The notes under the pieces are model-generated. The model saw nothing but the letters and a program-made list of their open reading frames with translations, did no database searches and was not told where the DNA came from. The translations under genes and the position numbers were made by a program. 64,000 bases of DNA, from positions 992,001 through 1,056,000 of the forward strand of contig JAFFJZ010000009.1 of NCBI GenBank assembly GCA_018340375.1, written 5' to 3'. Of the stretch, positions 57,160 through 64,000 are shown piece after piece. Numbering within the stretch: the first letter of the stretch is position 1; each line of letters starts with the position of its first letter. This DNA is from Gonatopus flavifemur (lineage: Eukaryota > Arthropoda > Insecta > Hymenoptera > Dryinidae).

Positions 57160-58470
57160 ATGGCTTCCTCGTTTGTGTTGAAAAAAAATACATGTTTTCT
57201 TTCTCTCTCCCGTTTTTCTCAGAGAATCAGGTTGAAATTTATATAGGACTGCGATCAACACTGCATGAAGCTGTGGTAGAAATTTTATGACAATTGGATG
57301 ATAGAAACGGGAGTTATCCGCATGTTAACGATGTTCACGAAATTTCCAAATTTTGTTTCGAAGCTCAGTGCTTAACACTTTCTTCCTTCAATTCCGATTT
57401 GTTTGAAATTCACACCATACAACTAACCTCCCGTGAACTGATTATACTACAAGTTTCATGGCATTTGAATGATACCGACATGGGGAAGGCATGCTCTCAA
57501 AATATTGTCAAATAATGTGAATCGCCAAACAAAAATTTTCCATAGTTTTCAATCGATTAGAATTAAACTCATATGGCTCCACTATAGGATCATCACCAGA
57601 ACGTGGTATAAGTTTGATTGCAATCGGATAATAGGAAGCGGAGATATACGCGTTCGCAAAATTACGATTTTTCGAAAAATTTCTCCTCACCCCTCCCGTT
57701 CTTCTGTAACGACAAGGTTGAAACTTATATGAAACCACTATTAACACTGCACATGACTCTGGTGAAAATTTCATCACGATCGAACAATACGAACAAAAGA
57801 TATACACATTCGCAAATTTGTTACATACACACAGACAAATAGACAGACAAAAAGGAACCTGATTTGCTTTTTTTACTCCCCTTAATTCCAATGTGCCTGA
57901 AATTTATATCATATAACTAACATCTCGTAAATCGAATATACTCAGAGTTCCAAGACATTCGGATAATATGGACATGGGGAAGGGAAGCTTAAGAAAATAA
58001 ATACAGATTCCAAAGAAAATTTTTCCACAGTTTTCAACCGCTTTGGATGAAAATTATATGGGACCACTATCGGGTCATGACTAAAATGTGGTTGAAGTTT
58101 GATCGGATCCGGATAATAGGCAGCAAAGATACACGCGTACGCAAAATGTTCATTTTCTGTCAGAGTTCTTCTCATCCACCCAATTCTTCTGAATGAATCA
58201 GGTTGAAACTTATAAGGGACCACTATCACCCTAGTCCACAACTGTGATGAGAATTTCGAAACGATCGGATAAGCAGAACGGGAGATATTTGCGTACGAAA
58301 CTTAGGGGGGGGGCTACCCAGACAGCTACCCAGACAGACAGACACGATGACAAAATTGTTCCCCGAATTCTGAGAAACATTTTGGTCTAGGAGATTTTTA
58401 ATTTCGAAACAAAAAAATGTTCGGCTCCTCGAAACGATCACAAAGCTTCCCTCTAAACGAGGAAGCACAA
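57160..58470 (-). repeat. Dispersed repeat family, minus orientation
   Basis: Tandem diverged units with ACGTGGTATAAGTTTGATTGCAATC, complementary to the units at 41656-42720, and the same GAAGCTTCCCTCTAAACGAGGAAG edge near 58450. Units are about 300 bp. No protein is recognised. Confidence 0.7.
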
Positions 58471-59256
58471 TAATAGCATCCAATGTACAGACAATACTTT
58501 TATTTTGTCACCTAGTGTTATAAATAAGTGCATCTCGTGTGCACGATCCAAAGGTAGCACCACTTATCAGAAGTTGAGTGAGCTACCCAATTACCGATCA
58601 AGGCCAAGTAGACCATTTTCCAAAACCGGCGTGGATCACGCTGGGCCTTATAGCATGAGGACTTTCCCAGGGAGGGAGAATAAATCATACAAAAGGTATA
58701 TCGCTATCTTCATCTACGTGAGCACTAAAGCAGTGCACTTGAAGCTGGTATCCAGTTACGACAGCCGAAGTTTTATTGCAGCTTTCAGTCGTTTCACTGC
58801 GAGACGCGGAAATTGCTCAGCCCTCTACAGTGATCAGGGTACAACCTTCGTAGAGGATGATGCAGCCTCAGACAAATGTATAGAGGGTCCTCAGCTTATT
58901 CGTTGGAAGTGGAAAAATTCCTGTCAAACCAAGGGACCTCGTGGCATTACAATCTTCCCGGGGCTCTGCATTCCGGGGGAATCTGGGGAGCAGCGGTATT
59001 GTTCACGAAGCACCACCTCCACTGCGTCATCGATTTGAGCACCCTCGAAAGTGAGGGATTTTACACGCTATCAACACGAATAGAGGCATACTTCAATTCT
59101 AGACCGCTGAATGGACCGCTGCCCGATGGAATTCGAAAATTGGTGACCTAGTATTGGTTTCAGACGACAGCTCTCCTCCAGCAAAGTACCCCTTGGCTGA
59201 AGTTACAGGATCTTACTCAGGTTCGGACGAATTGATTTGTGTCGTGGCAATACGCA

Positions 59257-59468
59257 CAGTGGCGTAGCAAGGGGAAGCGGTGGGGGCGGACCGCCCCGAG
59301 TGCCAAATTCAAGGGGGTGCCAAATTTTGGTTCGCATTCAAATTTTACTGGATTACAGTTTCTTCTATGTTTTTTTTTACAAAAGAAGATGAACTGCCAG
59401 GCGAGGGGGGGGGGGGGGTTCCGCTATCGCGTCCGCCCCGGGTACCATTTGGCCACGTTACGCCACTG
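59257..59468. mobile_element. hAT-type MITE with 8-bp target duplication
   Basis: 212 bp with tips CAGTGGCGTAGC and CGTTACGCCACTG, flanked on both sides by AATACGCA (59249-59256 and 59469-59476). GC-rich relative to its surroundings and with a long G run near 59405. Confidence 0.93.
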
Positions 59469-59508
59469 AATACGCACCGCCAGACGTGAACTTGAACGCA
59501 CAGTTCAC

Positions 59509-59893
59509 TAGAGATCGACCGAAAATTTTTGCCGAAAATGATAAAATTGAAGTTGTGATTATTGGTTTCGAAAAAAACTTAGGACTGGCCGTTTGAAGTG
59601 TAGACGAGCTCCTTAATAATCCAATTATCATACTCACGATCACATGTCATTGTGATTAACAAAATACTTGCGATTTTCGGTTTACAATTTCGGCCGACAA
59701 GCATTAGCCGAAAATTTAAACCGAAAATCGAAATTATTTCATTAATCACATTGATATGTGATCTTAAGTATGATAATTGCATTATTAAGGAGCTTATCTA
59801 CACTTCCAACGTCCAATACCAAGTTTTTTTCGAAACCAATAATCAGAGCTTGAATTTTAGTCAGTTTCGGCAAAAAATGTCGGTCGATCTCTA
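59509..59893. mobile_element. Second hAT-type foldback MITE with 8-bp target duplication
   Basis: 385 bp with tips TAGAGATCGACCG and its complement, arms of about 170 bp, and flanking CAGTTCAC on both sides (59501-59508 and 59894-59901). Confidence 0.93.
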
Positions 59894-59940
59894 CAGTTCA
59901 CAAACTCATAAGGCTTCCCACTTCTGCCGACGGCGCTTAG

Positions 59941-60657
59941 TTTCACATTCATTCGTTGATCTCAAGTTCATAGTTATAAGTTTCATCTCTTGCTTCTTTG
60001 TAAGAAAACGCATAAACTCGGCCACCTAGGACCAGTAATCATTTTCAGCTGCTTAAAAATGAGGTGGGTGAAATGTTGAAGACATAGTTTTCCACCTGTA
60101 TACAGATGAGCCCACGTGCCTGTCGTACCTCTACGTGTTCTGCGCTCTCTAAGCACACTTTCGAAGAGAGTATCTCGCAAAACCATAGGGTCTACGTGAC
60201 TTTTGGTATCGTAGACACTGTATCATCGAAATAATTGTAGATGTATATGTTCTACTTAGTTAGTAAGTTTGACTTTGTGTGGCAGTACCGCCTGTAACTT
60301 ATTAGAGTTGAGACGTGTATCGCTAAACTTGTGAAAATACAAACACACGTGGTTGTAAAACTGAATTTCTCACTCTCGTGATCATTATAAATCCCCATTC
60401 ATTTTTCCCCCCTGTGCGAACTTGCTAAACAATTTTCTTTTCTCACACCTGACAGAAGAAGTTCATCAAGTATGACGGAAATCCAAAATAGTAAGACTAC
60501 CATTTTTCATTTGTCTGGTGATTTCATACGGAATGACCCATCTGTCATGAGAACGGCGTTGACAGCTTCCTGCTTTCTCCGATGGATCAGCGTATTGCGT
60601 ACAACTGTTGAATAGAACGACCAATGACACAAGTCAGAAAAGCAGGAGACTAGCATT
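59941..60657. other. Sequence after the BEL/Pao stop
   Basis: Could hold the element's 3' LTR, but no partner LTR or purine tract was identified. No gene is supported. Confidence 0.4.
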
Positions 60658-61195
60658 CCGGCATGACAATCTCAGATCCATTTGTTTTCCTGACAAAATC
60701 CACTTTACGGCGACTTTGACATTTCTTAAACTGGGTAGAATGAAATTGAGTTCCAAATCCCAAGTAATTAAAAGTCGAACGATAAATCTTCATATATTCT
60801 ACAGCCGTCGACGTTTTGGATCTATTCAACCCTTTTTCAAGATACAAAGAAGAAGAAAATCTTAGAGTAGAGAAATTACTATTGCAGAGAGTGGAATCCA
60901 AAACTGAGTTGTCCAACGGAGCCATCGACGCGGACGTAGGTGTTTTCTTAAACCTGGCTGGAACGTACTTGGTAGGGAATTCGTTGATTCAAAGGGTAGA
61001 GTGAAATTGAGTTCCAAATCCCAAGTAATTGGAAGTCGAACGATAAACCTTCATATATTCTACAGCCGTCGACGTTTCGGATCGATTCAACCCCTTTTCA
61101 AGATACAAAAAAGAAGAAAAGCATGATAATCTCAGATTCAACTGTTTTCCTGACAAAATCCACTCTACGGCGACTTTGACATTCTATAAACTGGT
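60658..61195 (+). repeat. Two diverged direct copies of about 200 bp
   Basis: GAAATTGAGTTCCAAATCCCAAG to AGAAGAAAA occurs at about 60740-60860 and 60998-61120; the TTTTCCTGACAAAATCCAC to CGACTTTGACATT block occurs before the first and after the second. This is a permuted tandem duplication. Confidence 0.8.
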
Positions 61196-61958
61196 ACCAC
61201 CACAATTTCTTCCAACTTTTGGGACTCTTGATGGTAATCCCATTCATCAGTCCATGTTTTCTTCACTAATACTTTGAGAAAAGTGGAATCTGATTCAGTA
61301 GAATTGAATTCAATATTGGTCAACTTTGTGAATTGAGGGCGAGTGCATCTACCCTTGGAAAAATGCTTCAGTCATTCACGAGGCTTTCAACGCTGTGTTG
61401 CAAGGGGATTCAGAATGGAACTGTTCAAATCGATGTGGAATAAGGCTATAGGATAAGATGGCGAAATGGCGGGTACAAAATATCAAACTGTGATAACTTT
61501 TCGAACTGGAATTTTTCTCAATTATTCGAACGTACGAATGAACTGAGACTATCCATCAATCAGACAAGAAACTTGAAGATTCACAATAATATCTATGCCC
61601 ATAAGAGCATCTTGACTTTGAAAAGAATTTCAATTTGACCGGCAAAGCCCATGGCTTACACAGAAAAACAGCGCAATAATGGTTACTTTGCCACATCACT
61701 TGGTCTTCTCGGCACGGTAAAAGTTACTGGACCTACAGGAATGAATAATATGGCATAGTAATCTTCATTGTGTCAAGAGAAACGAAGAATTCATCATACA
61801 CTCACAAAAGAATTCACTTATTGTTCTTATGTTTCATGAACACCGCACGAAGTTGCGCGTAGAGATCTCTCATTCCCCCGAGAAAACATGAAGGTCCAAG
61901 GAACTTTGGTTGAACCTAAGATAAAACTATGCACGTTTGAGGGTTCATTGAACAATCA
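61196..61958. other. Unassigned non-coding stretch
   Basis: No coding or repeat content recognised. Confidence 0.4.
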
Positions 61959-63424
61959 TCAGCATCATCATCATGAAGTAATCAGTCTTATGACTGGTTT
62001 GATGAAATCCTCCAACCCTGTCTATTATCCGCTAGACGCTTAATTTCTACATATCTCCGACAGCCTTTATCTTGCATAATTTTCTCCATATAACTCAATC
62101 TAGGTCTACCTTTCCGAGTTTGACCATTCATTTTTCCTTCCAATATTGTTTTCAATGACCTATCATGCCTTGATGTGTGTCCTATCAGATTGCTTCTTCT
62201 TTTCACGACATGTCTCAAAAGACTTCTTTTTTCATCTACTTCCTCAAGTACTTCTTCATTTTCTACTTCCTCCATCCACTTTATTCTAAACATCCTTCTA
62301 TAACACCACATTTCAAAAGCTTCGAAACTTCGTTGGTCCCTTTTTCCAATTGTCCAAGTTTCGCAACCATACAATGCTGTGCTCTAAACGTAATTCTTCA
62401 AGAATTTCTTCCTTACTGCTGAGCTAATATTCTTCGAACATAGTAACTGTTCCTTTTGGTGGAAAGCATGTTTCCCTTGTGCTATTCGTGCTCTTATATC
62501 TCTTTCGCTTTCACCGTTTTCTGTAATTATGCTTCCTAGATATTTAAATTCTTTGACTTGCTTTGAATCCATTTTGATTCTCGTTCTTCTTGATGTTTTC
62601 GATGTTGTACGAATTATTAATTTTGTTTTGTCCTTATTCATATTCATACAATAGTTCCCTAGTAATATGGTTTTCATAGCCTTGAGAATATTTTCTAGCT
62701 CAGCACCACTCGTAGCTGATATAGCTATGTCATCCGCAAATCTCAACATGCTTACATTTTCTCCTTGAATCTGTAATTTCAATCGCACTTGATTCTTCAC
62801 TCCGTTCATCACTTCCTCTATATACAAATTGAAAATCATCGGCGATAGTGAGCATCCTTGTCCCACCCCTCTTTTAATTTGTGCTTCTCCTTTTTGACCC
62901 TCTATTTCTATTATTGGGATTTGATTCTTATATAATTCATATATTATTCTCCTGTCCCTGAAATTAATTCCTACCTTTCTCAAAATCGTAAACATCTTCT
63001 CCCAATCAACATTATCGAATGCTTTTTGTATATCTACAAAACCTATATACACAGACTTTTTCAACTCTAGACTTTTCTGTACTACTGTTCTGAGTGCTGA
63101 TATTGCTTCCCGCGTTCCCCTATTTTTCCTAAAACCAAATTGATCTTCTGTTAATCCACTCCTTATTTTATTCTTTGTTCTCCTGTATATGATTTTTGTC
63201 AGTATTTTCGAGGCATGTGAAGTTAAACTAATCGTTCTGTAGTTCTCGCATTTGTCTGCTCCTTGTTTTTTCGGAATGGCGACAATTTTATTCTTCTGGA
63301 AATCTTTCGGTACTTCGCCTATCTCGTACATATCTCTGACCAATTCAAACAGTGCGTCACGAGTTCTTTGACTGGAGGCTTTGATCAGGTCCGCACTTAT
63401 GCCATCTATTCCTGGTGCTTCATT
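61959..63424 (-). pseudogene. RTE-like retrotransposon, RT to 3' end
   Basis: The minus strand reads from NEAPGIDGIS through KKQGADKCENYRTISL, DQFGFRKNRG, FVDIQKAFD, GCSLSPMIFNLY and the FADD active site (MLRFADDIA), then the C-terminal YGCETW, RRSNLIGH and GRPRLSYME blocks. One TAG near 62384 interrupts an otherwise open frame of about 450 codons. A CAT/ATG microsatellite at 61965 is the 3' tail. The endonuclease half is missing. Placement in RTE rather than a neighbouring clade is inferred from the C-terminal motifs. Confidence 0.82.
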
Positions 63425-64000
63425 CTCCTATCCTTGAAATCAATTCTCATCAATTTCGAAATCGTGAACATTTCCTCCCAATCAACATCATCGAATGCTT
63501 TTTGTATATTTACGGAACCTATATACACAGACTTTCTCAACTCTCGTCCCCCGTCTACTACTATTCTGCTAAAATTGCTTCTCGCGTTCCCCTATTTTTC
63601 CTAAAACCGAACTGGTCTTCTGCTAATCTATTCTCTATTATATTCTCCATCCTCCTATATATGACTTTCGTCAGTATCTTCGAGGCATGTGAAGTTAAAC
63701 TAATCGTTCTGTAGTTCTCGCATTTGTCTGCTCCTTGTTTTTTCGGAATGGCGACAATTTTATTCTTTTGGAAATCTTTCGGTACTCCCCCATTTTCGTA
63801 CATATCTCTGATCAATTCAAAGAGTGCGTCATGAGTTCTTTGACTGGAGGCTTTGATCAGGTCCACACTCATGCCATCTATTCCTGGTGCTTCATTATTT
63901 TTCAATTCTTAGAAAGCCCTGTCGAATTCTGATCTCAAAATTGAATCTCCCAATTCTCCTCCATCGATATCTTTCTCCCTCTCTGAAGATCCTATATTAT
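63425..64000 (-). pseudogene. Partial tandem duplication of the RTE RT region, cut by the window edge
   Basis: From 63425 the sequence repeats the RT segment already present from about 62950 (KAFD-side block through DQFGFRK and NEAPGIDGMS) and then continues toward the 5' side. A deletion near 63565 breaks the frame at GTREAIL. Confidence 0.8.

Larger units (their letters stand above)
58505..59940 (+). pseudogene. BEL/Pao retrotransposon integrase fragment
   Basis: Begins in the zinc-binding CISCARSK motif, then RPFSKTGVDHAGPYS (first catalytic Asp), KAVHLKLVS and LYSDQGTTF (second Asp). A frameshift near 58890 moves to another frame with HSGGIWGAAV, where the catalytic Glu (normally GLWEAAV) is Gly. 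NSRPLNGPL follows, then an internal deletion of roughly 100 codons leads to the C-terminal GDLVLVSD module. Two MITEs sit in this tail, after which coding resumes to TAG at 59938-59940. Confidence 0.82.

Noticed and set aside
56697..57161. 154-codon minus frame as a gene
   Set aside because: No recognised motifs, no splice context and overlap with the repeat edge.

Overview
This is arthropod, almost certainly insect, nuclear DNA: AT-rich, intron-bearing and packed with eukaryotic transposable elements. The only recognisable host coding sequence is one immunoglobulin-type exon (55454-55589, minus strand) resembling the insect beaten-path (beat) axon-guidance family. The species cannot be fixed from the sequence; a hymenopteran would fit but is not shown.

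1-14.4 kb: a large endogenous Ty3/gypsy retrovirus-like element enters from the left with its 5' LTR outside the window. In order it has an A-rich leader, a Gag with ten CCHC zinc knuckles, a protease-RT-RNase H frame broken by one TAA, a separate integrase frame joined to it by an ATGA stop/start overlap, an unfamiliar accessory reading frame with three copies of a cysteine module plus a zinc ribbon, an envelope gene resembling chuvirus (Jingchuvirales) glycoproteins, a polypurine tract and a 3' LTR of probably about 1.8 kb. Just after the LTR candidate is a small predicted gene whose start codon seems to be split by an intron, then a 59-bp tandem repeat.

14.4-21.3 kb: no convincing genes; degenerate short repeats, a tRNA-like SINE head, and foldback or MITE-like elements. 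21.6-31.3 kb: a head-to-tail chain of four IS630-Tc1-mariner elements with DD41D (rosa-like) transposases, separated only by short TA-rich spacers and flanked by copies of a foldback MITE. A fifth DD41D element lies at 45.4-47.7 kb.

31.5-41 kb: an RTE-like non-LTR retrotransposon copy split by foreign sequence, a piggyBac element with very long terminal inverted repeats and one homopolymer frameshift, a tRNA-like SINE head, and a second RTE-like copy. 41.6-45.3 kb: a dispersed repeat family and unassigned DNA. 47.9-50.6 kb: two unrelated mariners side by side; the first has an intact transposase. 51.2-53.9 kb: a DNA element with inverted repeats of nearly 1 kb.

53.9-64 kb: small MITEs, the beat-like exon, a near-perfect 204-bp palindrome, an inverted copy of the dispersed repeat family, a decayed BEL/Pao integrase carrying two hAT-type MITEs with perfect 8-bp target duplications, a direct-repeat block, and an RTE-like retrotransposon with an internal partial tandem duplication running off the right edge.

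The most novel part is the retrovirus-like element: its zinc-knuckle array, split pol, accessory cysteine-module protein and mononegavirus-type envelope form an unusual combination.
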